Source: CAYXZO01 sp964469505
GTDB taxonomy: Bacteria > Fidelibacterota > UBA8477 > JABMPR01
NCBI GenBank assembly: GCA_964469505.1
Contig: CAYXZO010000105.1
Span: 1 to 5,218 of the forward strand
Reading direction: 5' to 3'
DNA: 5,218 nt
This document shows, one piece after another, positions 1 to 5,218 of this stretch. The notes beneath the pieces were generated by a model. It had not been told where the DNA came from and made no database searches. It was given only the letters and a program-made list of their open reading frames with translations. The translations under genes and the position numbers were made by a program. The number at the start of each line of letters is the position of its first letter. Positions within the stretch are counted from its first letter, which is position 1.

Positions 1-9
1 TATTTCCCC

Positions 10-1332
10 CTAGAGCAGATTGCTGGCCAGCTCGGCTAATTCAGATCGTTCTCCCTTTTCCAAATTGATGTGCGCATACAACCGCTGGCCTTTGAAACGG
101 TCAATTAGATAGGAGAGGCCGTTGGAATGGGAGTCCAGGAAGGGATGGTCGATCTGGTAGATATCTCCAGTGAAAACCACTTTAGTGCCTTCTCCGGCGC
201 GGGTAATGATAGTTTTCACCTCGTGGGGGGTAAGATTCTGCCCTTCGTCCACGATGAAGTAGATTTTCTGTAAGCTGCGGCCGCGAATGTAGGTTAAGGG
301 AGCGATTACTATTTTTTCCTCCCGAACCATGGCGTCAATTTTTTCGAATTCCTCTTTGTTCCCCAGAAACTGGTTCTGAATTACGCGCAGATTATCCCAT
401 AGAGGCTGCAAGTAAGGATCAAGTTTGGATTTAATATCGCCAGGCAAATAACCTATGTCCCGGTTACTCAGTGGTACTACCGGCCGGGCGATGAAAATTT
501 GGCGATAGTTGTGCCTTTTCTCCATTGCGGCGGCCAGGGCCAGCAGAGTTTTACCCGTACCGGCTTTACCCGTGAGGGTCACCAGGGGGATTTGCTCATT
601 GGTAAGAATTGCCAGGGCGAATAGCTGCTCCGCATTGCGGGGCATAATGCCGTAGGCGGCCCGCTTGTCGGCGCGTACTATGGCATGCAGGTGGGGGTTG
701 TAAATGGCGAGGGCAGATTTTTGCTGATTCTTGAGGATGAAAGTGTGCCAGGGGTAGGGTTCTTCCGTCCAGGGCAAATCATCGAAGGGAATTTCATAGG
801 GCGGTTGATACAACCGGTCAATCAGATCGGCGGGGAAATCTTCGATGATGGTTTTACCAGTATAGAAATGATCCAGATTCTTGACGTTATCGGAGAAATA
901 ATTCTGCGCTTCCAACCCAATGGAACGAGCTTTCATGCGTAGGTTCACATCTTTGCTTACCAGCACCACTTTCCGTTTGGGATACTTCCTGGCCAGATTA
1001 TATGCTGCACCCAAAATGCGGTGGTCGGCGATATCTTCTTGAAAGACGTTTTCCAGGTCAGGGTTAGTCATATTGCCGACGTATATGTGAAGCGTCCCTT
1101 TACCTTTTCCCAATGAAACCCCTTTTTTGAAAAGGTTATCTCCCGAGGAAAGCTTGTCCAATTCCCTCACAAAGGCACGAGCCTGAAAGTTCACGGTTTC
1201 ATTACCTTTCTTGAAATGATCCAGCTCTTCCAACACCGGCATGGGTATTACCACATCGTTATCTTCAAACTGGTAAATACATGAGCTGTCATGTAGGATG
1301 ACGTTGGTATCCAGAACAAATAGCTTTTTCAT
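10..1332 (-). CDS. phoH: PIN domain-PhoH family ATPase (PhoH2/YlaK type)
   Basis: 440-residue cytoplasmic protein joining an N-terminal PIN nuclease-like domain (about residues 1-150) to a C-terminal PhoH P-loop ATPase domain (about 225-440). PIN hallmarks are LDTNV with D8 and N10, an acidic VLEELD stretch at 33-38, ADHR with D103 and SKD with D128. The ATPase has Walker A GKAGTGKT (255-262), Walker B FIVDE (359-363), a TGD motif (388-390) and a terminal GERSELAELAS with R429 as likely arginine finger. Proteins of this architecture (mycobacterial PhoH2, Bacillus YlaK) are described as ATP-dependent RNA helicase/ribonucleases, so RNA processing is the likely role; substrate unknown. I start at 1332, not at the ATG at 1494: MKKLFVLDTNV is the canonical PIN start, GGGAG lies 9 bases upstream (1342-1346), and the 54 extra residues would be Pro/Gly-rich sequence read out of frame over the upstream gene. 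That gene's stop overlaps this start (ATGA), implying translational coupling. Length is normal and all key residues are present. Confidence 0.95.
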   Translation of the reverse strand: MKKLFVLDTNVILHDSSCIYQFEDNDVVIPMPVLEELDHFKKGNETVNFQARAFVRELDKLSSGDNLFKKGVSLGKGKGTLHIYVGNMTNPDLENVFQEDIADHRILGAAYNLARKYPKRKVVLVSKDVNLRMKARSIGLEAQNYFSDNVKNLDHFYTGKTIIEDFPADLIDRLYQPPYEIPFDDLPWTEEPYPWHTFILKNQQKSALAIYNPHLHAIVRADKRAAYGIMPRNAEQLFALAILTNEQIPLVTLTGKAGTGKTLLALAAAMEKRHNYRQIFIARPVVPLSNRDIGYLPGDIKSKLDPYLQPLWDNLRVIQNQFLGNKEEFEKIDAMVREEKIVIAPLTYIRGRSLQKIYFIVDEGQNLTPHEVKTIITRAGEGTKVVFTGDIYQIDHPFLDSHSNGLSYLIDRFKGQRLYAHINLEKGERSELAELASNLL

Positions 1333-1886
1333 AGTGCCTGACTCCCATTTGAGAGGGATTTTAGTTGTTGTCTTAGGAGCTCCCTGGCCTGGTTGAAGAA
1401 TTCCAGGGCCAGGGAGGTCTGGTAATCGGGATAAGTATGAGGAAGGGGGTGAAAGGAGCCCCGATGATATCGCAGGGTTATCTCGGCGTAGCATCCCTTT
1501 GTTATATAGAGTCGATGCGCATGATTTTTGGTAGTGTACAACACCACTTTGTCCAACGTTAGATAACCCGGATCTAGATTCACTGTGCGTCGACCATTGG
1601 AATCACTAAGCTGAGCCTCCAACCGGTTGGTTAAAAATTTGGCGCTTTGGTTGGCCTCTTCCACCGAGACCAAGGAAGTGAAAAGCATAAACTGCTTTTG
1701 GATGCCCGTTCCCATTTCGGCCTCGTAATAAGTTGTGAAGGGAGTGACTTCAAAGCTAGGTGAATAAAATCCAATTTCTCCCCAGTGCTCTTCCAGCAGC
1801 TTCTGGGCAGTTTTGAGCTTAGGTAAAGAGTTGTACATGATAGCGCAGAAAAGTTGTACATGGAAGGGTGGCTGAAATTTTCCCAT
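1329..1886 (-). CDS. DUF4416 family protein
   Basis: 185-residue soluble protein that I recognise as DUF4416, a family of unknown biochemical function sometimes loosely annotated as GTP-binding; no P-loop is visible, so I do not support that label. Conserved family blocks are seen in order: PPFHVQLFCAIMY at the N-terminus (6-18), TTYYEAEMGTG (51-61), RRTVNLDPGYLTLDKVVL (99-116), TTKNHAHRLYITKGCYAEIT (118-137), LRYHRGSF (138-145) and TYPDY (151-155). There is no signal peptide or membrane segment. The ATG at 1886 is chosen because the family N-terminal block follows at once and an in-frame stop lies at 1902-1904; there is no good Shine-Dalgarno upstream, so initiation may be weak. It is the first gene of a two-gene minus-strand unit, its TGA overlapping the ATG of the PIN-PhoH gene. 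Full length for the family. The many invariant charged and aromatic residues suggest a ligand-binding or catalytic role, but which is not known. Confidence 0.9.
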   Translation of the reverse strand: MGKFQPPFHVQLFCAIMYNSLPKLKTAQKLLEEHWGEIGFYSPSFEVTPFTTYYEAEMGTGIQKQFMLFTSLVSVEEANQSAKFLTNRLEAQLSDSNGRRTVNLDPGYLTLDKVVLYTTKNHAHRLYITKGCYAEITLRYHRGSFHPLPHTYPDYQTSLALEFFNQARELLRQQLKSLSNGSQAL

Positions 1887-1952
1887 TGAGCTAATAGCAA
1901 TTTAAATAGAGGACAGGGAAAAACAATCGTAGTAAAAGGGTCAATTATTTAC

Positions 1953-1961
1953 TGGTATAAT
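1953..1961 (+). promoter_or_regulatory. Extended -10 promoter element
   Basis: TGGTATAAT is a perfect match to the extended -10 consensus TGnTATAAT of housekeeping sigma-70-type promoters. No good -35 hexamer sits 16-18 bases upstream, which is acceptable for extended -10 promoters. Transcription would start near 1968, giving the downstream lipoprotein gene a leader of about 236 bases. Inference from motif only. Confidence 0.5.
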
Positions 1962-2164
1962 ATTTGCAAAAGTGAAGTACGCTTCTATGGAGATGCGTGA
2001 AAATACTAGTCGAGTCAGTCAATAGATCGAAGTGTAGCATTCCTGAAAACAGAATTACAACGTTTTGGAAAAGAAAAATAGATCTTGAAAAACTTCCAGA
2101 TGGTTCGCCAGGGCCTTCTTTGCTTTGGAAGTAGGGATGGGAGTTTGTTGAATTTCGACACCGA

Positions 2165-2181
2165 CGCCAATGTTATTGGCG
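2165..2181. repeat. Perfect 7-bp inverted repeat before the lipoprotein gene
   Basis: CGCCAAT and ATTGGCG are separated by GTT, with a further G/C match outside one mismatch (2163 and 2183). It ends 22 bases before the ATG and 9 bases before the Shine-Dalgarno AAGGAG (2191-2196). As DNA it looks like a dimeric repressor or activator operator; as RNA it would form a tight triloop hairpin just upstream of the ribosome site. No T-run follows, so it is not an intrinsic terminator. Which of these it is cannot be told from sequence. Confidence 0.5.
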
Positions 2182-2190
2182 ACTTAATAA

Positions 2191-2196
2191 AAGGAG
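2191..2196 (+). promoter_or_regulatory. Ribosome binding site of the haem-binding lipoprotein gene
   Basis: AAGGAG lies 7 bases before the ATG at 2204. It is a strong, well-spaced Shine-Dalgarno that fixes the start, and it sits directly after the inverted repeat, so any structure or bound protein there could influence ribosome access. Confidence 0.8.
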
Positions 2197-2203
2197 ATCA
2201 AGT

Positions 2204-3199
2204 ATGCGTTTTTTAGGTGTAAGTTTTTTAGCGCTCTTCGTGTTTTGGGGGGGATGTACTCAAGAAAGCACGACCGGTGGAACGACTAACGATTTGGTGG
2301 TAGCTCAAGTGACTACTCCGCCTACCATGGATGGAGTGGGAGATGACGCAGCTTGGGGAGAGGCTCAGGACCTGGTTGTGACAGTCGGGGCCAACGCTGC
2401 ATATCAGAATTACTTTGGACAAGTGGACGTGACTCTTACGGCGGTTCGCACGGACACTGACTTTTATTTGAAAGTGATGTGGGAAGATCCAAGCGGTACG
2501 AGGAGTGATCAAAAAAAAGTTTGGGAATATGTCAACGGTGCTTGGAACCGTACTTCTAACAACGAAGATCGCTTCTACATCTTTTTCGATATGGAGCAAA
2601 ACGGAAGCCAGGGGGCTGATTGCGCCACGATGTGCCATGCCAGCCCAGAAGGTATGTGGACCAGCACCGGTATAGTGGACGAATGGCAATGGAAAGCCGC
2701 TCGCACTGCTCCCATACATTATTCCGATGATGCCTATATCGATAGCGTTTATCAGGAATCCGACGGCTCTTTCATGGAAGATTTTGGGCATCATCACGAT
2801 TCCGCCACGACAGGCTTTTATCATGACAATATCATGGCTGACTCTATTGATTCTCATCCGCTCTACATGGGACCAATCGATGAAAATGGCTTCATTATTA
2901 TTCCCGCTGGGAGTGATGAAAGTGCGTTGACTCCGTTCGATCCAACCTTTGCGGATACCACGCAAACTATCCCCGGTTATTATCTGGATGCGAAGGCTGC
3001 CGGTAGTCGCGCCGATGTGACGGCCTATGCAACTTACTCTAACGGGATATGGACGATAGAGTTCAAGCGGGCTTTGGATACCGGGAACAGCGATGATGTA
3101 GTTTTCGCTCCGGGTAAAACTGTCCAGGCGGTCATTGCCATTACGGATGATGATGAGGAGAAGCATAGTGGATCGGAGCCGTTCAATATCAAATTCTGA
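2204..3199 (+). CDS. Ethylbenzene dehydrogenase-related haem-binding lipoprotein with CX3CH motif
   Basis: 331-residue predicted lipoprotein. Residues 1-17 are a short hydrophobic signal and C18 the likely lipidated cysteine; the lipobox (WGGC) is imperfect because Trp stands at -3. A Ser/Thr/Gly linker (19-29) leads into a domain resembling the ethylbenzene dehydrogenase gamma/cytochrome c-552-like haem-binding family. Matching features are PTMDGVGDDAAWGEA (40-54), FYLKVMWEDPSG (87-98), a CATMCH motif (C140, C144, H145), WQWKAAR (161-167) and the C-terminal AITDDDEEKHSGSEPFNIKF region. In EbdC-type proteins a b haem is held by Met and Lys; K164 and M143 or M151 are candidates, by inference. 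CATMCH is CX3CH, one residue longer than normal c-haem CXXCH, so covalent attachment is uncertain. A HHH run at 196-198 could bind metal. It stands alone, with its own leader, upstream of a bc-complex operon. A role in periplasmic or surface electron transfer is plausible; partner and substrate are unknown. No molybdenum catalytic subunit is present in the window. Confidence 0.82.
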   Translation: MRFLGVSFLALFVFWGGCTQESTTGGTTNDLVVAQVTTPPTMDGVGDDAAWGEAQDLVVTVGANAAYQNYFGQVDVTLTAVRTDTDFYLKVMWEDPSGTRSDQKKVWEYVNGAWNRTSNNEDRFYIFFDMEQNGSQGADCATMCHASPEGMWTSTGIVDEWQWKAARTAPIHYSDDAYIDSVYQESDGSFMEDFGHHHDSATTGFYHDNIMADSIDSHPLYMGPIDENGFIIIPAGSDESALTPFDPTFADTTQTIPGYYLDAKAAGSRADVTAYATYSNGIWTIEFKRALDTGNSDDVVFAPGKTVQAVIAITDDDEEKHSGSEPFNIKF

Positions 3200-3490
3200 G
3201 AGGCAAAAAAGCGGCTGCCGCATTAAGAAGTGGCATAATCGAAGGACCTGGGCAGGGTTTGTTGCTTCCGCCCGTCAACGCCTTTACGGTCGTGCTCTTT
3301 CCGGTTTCAGATAGCTGCTGGGAGAGGGGGGAGGCAAAAGAAAAGTGCAATTTGCCTTGCTTAGAAAGTTGATTGTTTTAGATATTGAGCTAGCCTACCA
3401 GAAGGTAGTCCAGGGGGATGAGGCAGATAAGCGGGGGAAAAATACTTTCTCAATACTTATGCTTAGGAAGGGCAAAGGTGTGAGTGTCGC

Positions 3491-3511
3491 ACAACTCCTT
3501 TGGGGAGTTGT
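3491..3511 (+). repeat. 8-bp inverted repeat / hairpin
   Basis: ACAACTCC pairs perfectly with GGAGTTGT around a TTTGG loop. It lies about 80 bases before the Rieske gene. Without a following T-run it is not a classical terminator. It may be a leader hairpin, a transcript-stabilising structure or a protein-binding operator close to the weak promoter at 3517-3545. Confidence 0.45.
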
Positions 3512-3516
3512 CTCCG

Positions 3517-3545
3517 TTGGTATCGTTTACCTGCGATATTAAAGT
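3517..3545 (+). promoter_or_regulatory. Weak candidate sigma-70 promoter for the bc operon
   Basis: TTGGTA (3517-3522) and TAAAGT (3540-3545) each match the -35 and -10 consensus at four of six positions with the ideal 17-base spacer; transcription would begin near 3552. Such matches arise by chance in AT-rich DNA, and transcription from further upstream is equally possible. Confidence 0.2.
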
Positions 3546-3577
3546 TTTAAAGGAATTACGGGGAAACAAAATAGCAG

Positions 3578-3582
3578 AGGAG
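3578..3582 (+). promoter_or_regulatory. Ribosome binding site deciding the GTG start of the Rieske gene
   Basis: AGGAG lies 7 bases before GTG at 3590. An in-frame stop at 3572-3574 and the absence of an in-frame ATG make this GTG the only reasonable start. An out-of-frame ATG at 3588 overlaps it and reads only four codons (MWSE) before a stop. Confidence 0.75.
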
Positions 3583-3589
3583 AAGGGAT

Positions 3590-4048
3590 GTGGAGCGAGT
3601 AGCATCAGCGCCGAAAATATCTCGGCGCACCTTTCTAGATTGGTTTTTCAATATCAGTCTATTTGGATGGTTGGCAGCTATGCTGTATCCTGTAGTCAAG
3701 TACCTGATCCCGCCGGAAGCCCCCAATATTGTGGTGGACCAGGTCACCGCCGGCACGGTTGATGAGTTTCCACCCAGCTCGGCTAAGATCATTCGCTTCG
3801 GGCGTAAACCGGTGATTGTGGTGCGCAAGCCGGACGGCGAATTCAACGCCATGTCGGCGATTTGCACTCATTTGAATTGCACCGTGCAGTACGTCAGAGA
3901 AAAGCAGATCATCTGGTGTGCCTGTCACAATGGGGTCTATGATCTGGAGGGGCGCAATATTTCTGGTCCACCTCCTCGACCACTGGCGCGGATGAAAGTA
4001 ACCGTGAAAGATGACCGGGTAATAGTTTCCCGGCCGGAGGTGGCCTGA
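3590..4048 (+). CDS. qcrA: Rieske iron-sulfur protein of a quinol:cytochrome c oxidoreductase
   Basis: 152-residue subunit carrying the 2Fe-2S cluster that accepts the first electron from quinol at the outer face of the membrane. A twin-arginine motif SRRTFLDW (11-18) precedes a single hydrophobic anchor (about 18-40), as usual for Tat-exported Rieske proteins that keep their signal as a membrane anchor. Cluster motifs are CTHLNC (C92, H94, C97) and CACHNG (C110, C112, H113). C92, H94, C110 and H113 are the expected ligands and C97-C112 the disulfide. YDLEGRNISGPPPRPL (117-132) is the usual Pro-rich loop. The Ser that follows the second motif in high-potential Rieske proteins (CPCHGS) is Gly115 here, while the Tyr is kept (Y117), which suggests a lower-potential, menaquinol-type centre by inference. 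It is somewhat shorter than many bacterial Rieske subunits but has all core elements. The start is GTG; the stop overlaps the cytochrome b ATG by one base (TGATG). petA/petC are alternative names. Confidence 0.95.
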   Translation: MERVASAPKISRRTFLDWFFNISLFGWLAAMLYPVVKYLIPPEAPNIVVDQVTAGTVDEFPPSSAKIIRFGRKPVIVVRKPDGEFNAMSAICTHLNCTVQYVREKQIIWCACHNGVYDLEGRNISGPPPRPLARMKVTVKDDRVIVSRPEVA

Positions 4049-5109
4049 TGGGTATTATGAATTGGCTCAACGAACGCCTTCCCTTAGAAAGCGTCCGGGA
4101 ATTTTCCCGCAAAAAGAAGATACCGCTTTTTTACGGCACGGTTTGGTACTATTTCGGCGGAATTTCACTCTTCCTATTCACTTTGCAGGTCGTTACCGGG
4201 ATACTATTGGCCCTTTATTATCAGCCAGGAGCCTCCACCTCATATGAGAGCCTGAAGTTCATTATTAGTAGAGTGCATTTTGGCTGGCTAATCAGGGATG
4301 TGCATAGTTGGTCAGCCAACTTGTTTGTCTTTTTCGCTTTCGTACACATGTTCACCGTGTTTTTCGCTAGAGCATATCGAAAACCCCGGGAGTTGACCTG
4401 GTACTCAGGAATGTTGCTTTTGGTTTTGGTGCTAACCTTTGGGTTTACCGGATATCTGCTTCCGTGGAACGAGCTGTCCTACTTTGCTACCAAGGTGGGC
4501 TCGGATATCATGGGAGCTCTGCCAATCGTTGGGGATTTCCTGTTGAAATTTATGCGGGCCGGGGAGGAAGTAAGTGGTGCAACCTTGGCCCGTTTTTACA
4601 GTATTCATGTTTCTATTCTACCTATGGTTTTTCTATTGGTATTGGCTATCCATTTGACTTTGATTCAAATCCAGGGAATCAGCATTCCCCCCGAAGTTGA
4701 GAAACTACCACCCGAAAAACGGCGGTATCTAAATTTCTTCCCAAACTTTGCTTTGAGAGACCTGTTGGTGTGGCTAGTGGTTCTGGATCTGGTTGCTCTG
4801 TTGGCAGTTTTCTTCCCATGGGAGCTGGGTCCGAAAGCCGATCCGTTAGCTCCGGCACCAGCGGGTATTCGACCTGAATGGTATTTCATGTTCATGTTCC
4901 AGACTTTAAGAAAGCTACCTTCACATGTCCTATTTATGGAGGGAGAATTATTCGGGATTTTGATGTTCGGCCTGGGTGGTTTGTTACTGTTCTTAACCCC
5001 AGCGCTGGATCGGGGAACAGCCGAGAAACGTAATAAGCTTTTAACTGCATACGGTGTATTTGTCATCATTTACATGGTTGTGATGACGATCTGGGGGTAT
5101 TACTCATGA
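4048..5109 (+). CDS. qcrB: Fused cytochrome b (b6 + subunit IV type) of the bc complex
   Basis: 353-residue integral membrane subunit that oxidises quinol and carries two b haems across the membrane. I count seven hydrophobic helices, at about 35-58, 88-110, 117-139, 183-209, 236-258, 301-320 and 332-352: four b6-like plus three subunit-IV-like, in one chain. Haem ligands are H86 and H100 in helix B and H187 and H202 in helix D. The 14 residues between the helix D histidines are the b6-type spacing (13 in mitochondrial and proteobacterial cytochrome b). The quinol-site motif PEWY is at 276-279, followed by the FQTLRKLP stretch. The residue aligning with the Cys that binds haem c_n in b6f (just before LGG in helix A) is Tyr35, so that extra covalent haem is not expected. 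GGAGG (4036-4040) lies 7 bases before the ATG, inside the Rieske gene. Its stop overlaps the next gene in ATGA, so the three genes are coupled. Confidence 0.95.
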   Translation: MGIMNWLNERLPLESVREFSRKKKIPLFYGTVWYYFGGISLFLFTLQVVTGILLALYYQPGASTSYESLKFIISRVHFGWLIRDVHSWSANLFVFFAFVHMFTVFFARAYRKPRELTWYSGMLLLVLVLTFGFTGYLLPWNELSYFATKVGSDIMGALPIVGDFLLKFMRAGEEVSGATLARFYSIHVSILPMVFLLVLAIHLTLIQIQGISIPPEVEKLPPEKRRYLNFFPNFALRDLLVWLVVLDLVALLAVFFPWELGPKADPLAPAPAGIRPEWYFMFMFQTLRKLPSHVLFMEGELFGILMFGLGGLLLFLTPALDRGTAEKRNKLLTAYGVFVIIYMVVMTIWGYYS

Positions 5110-5218
5110 AAAGCTTGACAATTATCATAACAACCGCCCTACTCTTTTCTCTCGGGATGTTGCATCCATTATGGGCGGCTGACCCACCAAACGATGCCTG
5201 TATTGCTTGCCATAAGGA
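5106..5218 (+). CDS. Secreted c-type cytochrome, N-terminal fragment (runs off window)
   Basis: Only the first 37 codons are in the window. Residues 1-24 form a signal peptide: K2, a hydrophobic core (about 4-19) and a likely cut after LWA (22-24). The mature start ADPPND is followed at once by CIACH (C32, C35, H36), a canonical CXXCH covalent haem-binding site, so the protein is a periplasmic or membrane-tethered c-type cytochrome. Its ATG overlaps the cytochrome b stop in ATGA; a G-run (5093-5097) 8 bases upstream may serve as ribosome site, but coupling to cytochrome b is more likely. Position third in the operon makes it the probable electron acceptor from the Rieske centre, replacing cytochrome c1 or f. 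A haem site this close to the mature N-terminus fits either a mono-haem or a multihaem cytochrome; the window does not show which. Confidence 0.85.
   Translation, partial: MKSLTIIITTALLFSLGMLHPLWAADPPNDACIACHK

Larger units (their letters stand above)
1887..2203. other. Divergent intergenic region, 317 bases
   Basis: This region lies between the minus-strand DUF4416-phoH pair and the plus-strand lipoprotein gene. It is AT-rich. It contains a plus-strand extended -10 element (1953-1961), a small GAAG/CTTC hairpin (1974-1985) near the predicted transcript start, a 6-bp inverted repeat CTTCCA/TGGAAG (2093-2098 with 2126-2131), a perfect 7-bp inverted repeat (2165-2181) and the lipoprotein gene's Shine-Dalgarno. 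No open reading frame with a credible start, no tRNA and no known riboswitch core was recognised. I found no convincing minus-strand promoter for the DUF4416 gene, though one must lie here or further away. Confidence 0.7.
3200..3589 (+). other. Intergenic region before the bc-complex operon, 390 bases
   Basis: No convincing gene is seen. A GTG-started 65-codon frame (3345-3542) has no family resemblance and no well-placed ribosome site. Structures present are GCGGCTGCCGC (3211-3221), which read on the minus strand is followed by six T, a CTACC/GGTAG tetraloop hairpin (3395-3408) and a stronger 8-bp hairpin (3491-3511). None has a plus-strand T-run, so no intrinsic terminator for the lipoprotein gene is supported. 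The length suggests a regulated leader or a promoter region for the downstream operon, but no known riboswitch was recognised. Confidence 0.6.

Noticed and set aside
1333..1494. 54-residue N-terminal extension of the PIN-PhoH protein starting at an ATG at 1494
   Set aside because: It lies wholly inside the DUF4416 gene in another frame, is low-complexity Pro/Gly/Ser sequence, and the family's N-terminus begins at MKKLFVLDTNV with its own ribosome site.
1939..1944. Minus-strand TTGACC as a -35 box for the DUF4416 operon
   Set aside because: No acceptable -10 hexamer lies 16-18 bases downstream on the minus strand.
3205..3221. Minus-strand intrinsic terminator: GCGGCAGCCGC followed by six T when read on the minus strand
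   Set aside because: The stem is only four base pairs around a three-base loop, and there is no minus-strand gene upstream of it in the window for it to terminate.
2228..3223. Long minus-strand open frame (331 codons) opposite the haem lipoprotein gene
   Set aside because: It has no recognisable domain and is rich in residues typical of antisense shadows. The plus strand has a signal peptide, a ribosome site and family motifs. The equal length is coincidental.
3345..3542. Possible 65-codon plus-strand gene with GTG start
   Set aside because: No family resemblance, the upstream G-rich stretch is about 13 bases away, and it covers the hairpin region; chance open frame is more likely.
4665..5069. 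Minus-strand 134-codon frame opposite cytochrome b
   Set aside because: Shadow of the cytochrome b gene; composition is Ser/Arg/Asn-rich without motifs.
1..5218. CRISPR arrays, insertion sequences, tRNA or rRNA genes, toxin-antitoxin or phage-defence genes
   Set aside because: No regularly spaced repeats, transposase motifs, terminal repeats, cloverleaf sequences or matching protein domains were seen. The PIN domain here is fused to PhoH and is not a stand-alone VapC-type toxin.

Overview
The window looks like a chromosomal segment of an uncultured, respiring, Gram-negative-type bacterium. The evidence is a predicted lipoprotein, a Tat-dependent Rieske protein, a membrane cytochrome b and a secreted c-type cytochrome, together with standard Shine-Dalgarno sites and moderate GC. 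The sequence alone does not fix the phylum. The combination of a DUF4416 protein, a PIN-PhoH ATPase and a menaquinol-type Rieske/cytochrome b would fit several deep-branching groups (Deltaproteobacteria-like, Calditrichota/FCB-like lineages), but that is inference.

Layout. Positions 10-1886 (minus strand) hold a two-gene operon: a DUF4416 protein followed, with a 4-base ATGA overlap, by a PIN-domain/PhoH-domain ATPase. A 317-base divergent intergenic region follows (1887-2203). It carries a perfect extended -10 promoter element on the plus strand and, just before the next gene, a perfect 7-bp inverted repeat. Positions 2204-3199 (plus) encode a predicted lipoprotein of the ethylbenzene-dehydrogenase-related haem-binding family with an unusual CX3CH motif. 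A 390-base non-coding region (3200-3589) contains small hairpins and at most a weak promoter. From 3590 to the window end (plus) runs a tightly packed respiratory operon: Rieske iron-sulfur protein, a fused b6/subunit-IV-type cytochrome b (1-base overlap), and the first 37 codons of a secreted c-type cytochrome (4-base overlap).

How the genes work together. The Rieske, cytochrome b and cytochrome c genes would make a quinol:cytochrome c oxidoreductase (bc complex) in the cytoplasmic membrane. Its sequence features include no Ser in the second Rieske motif, b6-type haem-ligand spacing, and no Cys at the position that binds haem c_n in b6f. These suggest a low-potential, probably menaquinol-oxidising complex that differs from both mitochondrial bc1 and cyanobacterial b6f. 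The upstream haem-binding lipoprotein could be a periplasmic-side electron-transfer partner, but it has its own promoter region and the link rests on adjacency. The PhoH/DUF4416 pair is transcribed away from these genes and is probably functionally separate (RNA metabolism).
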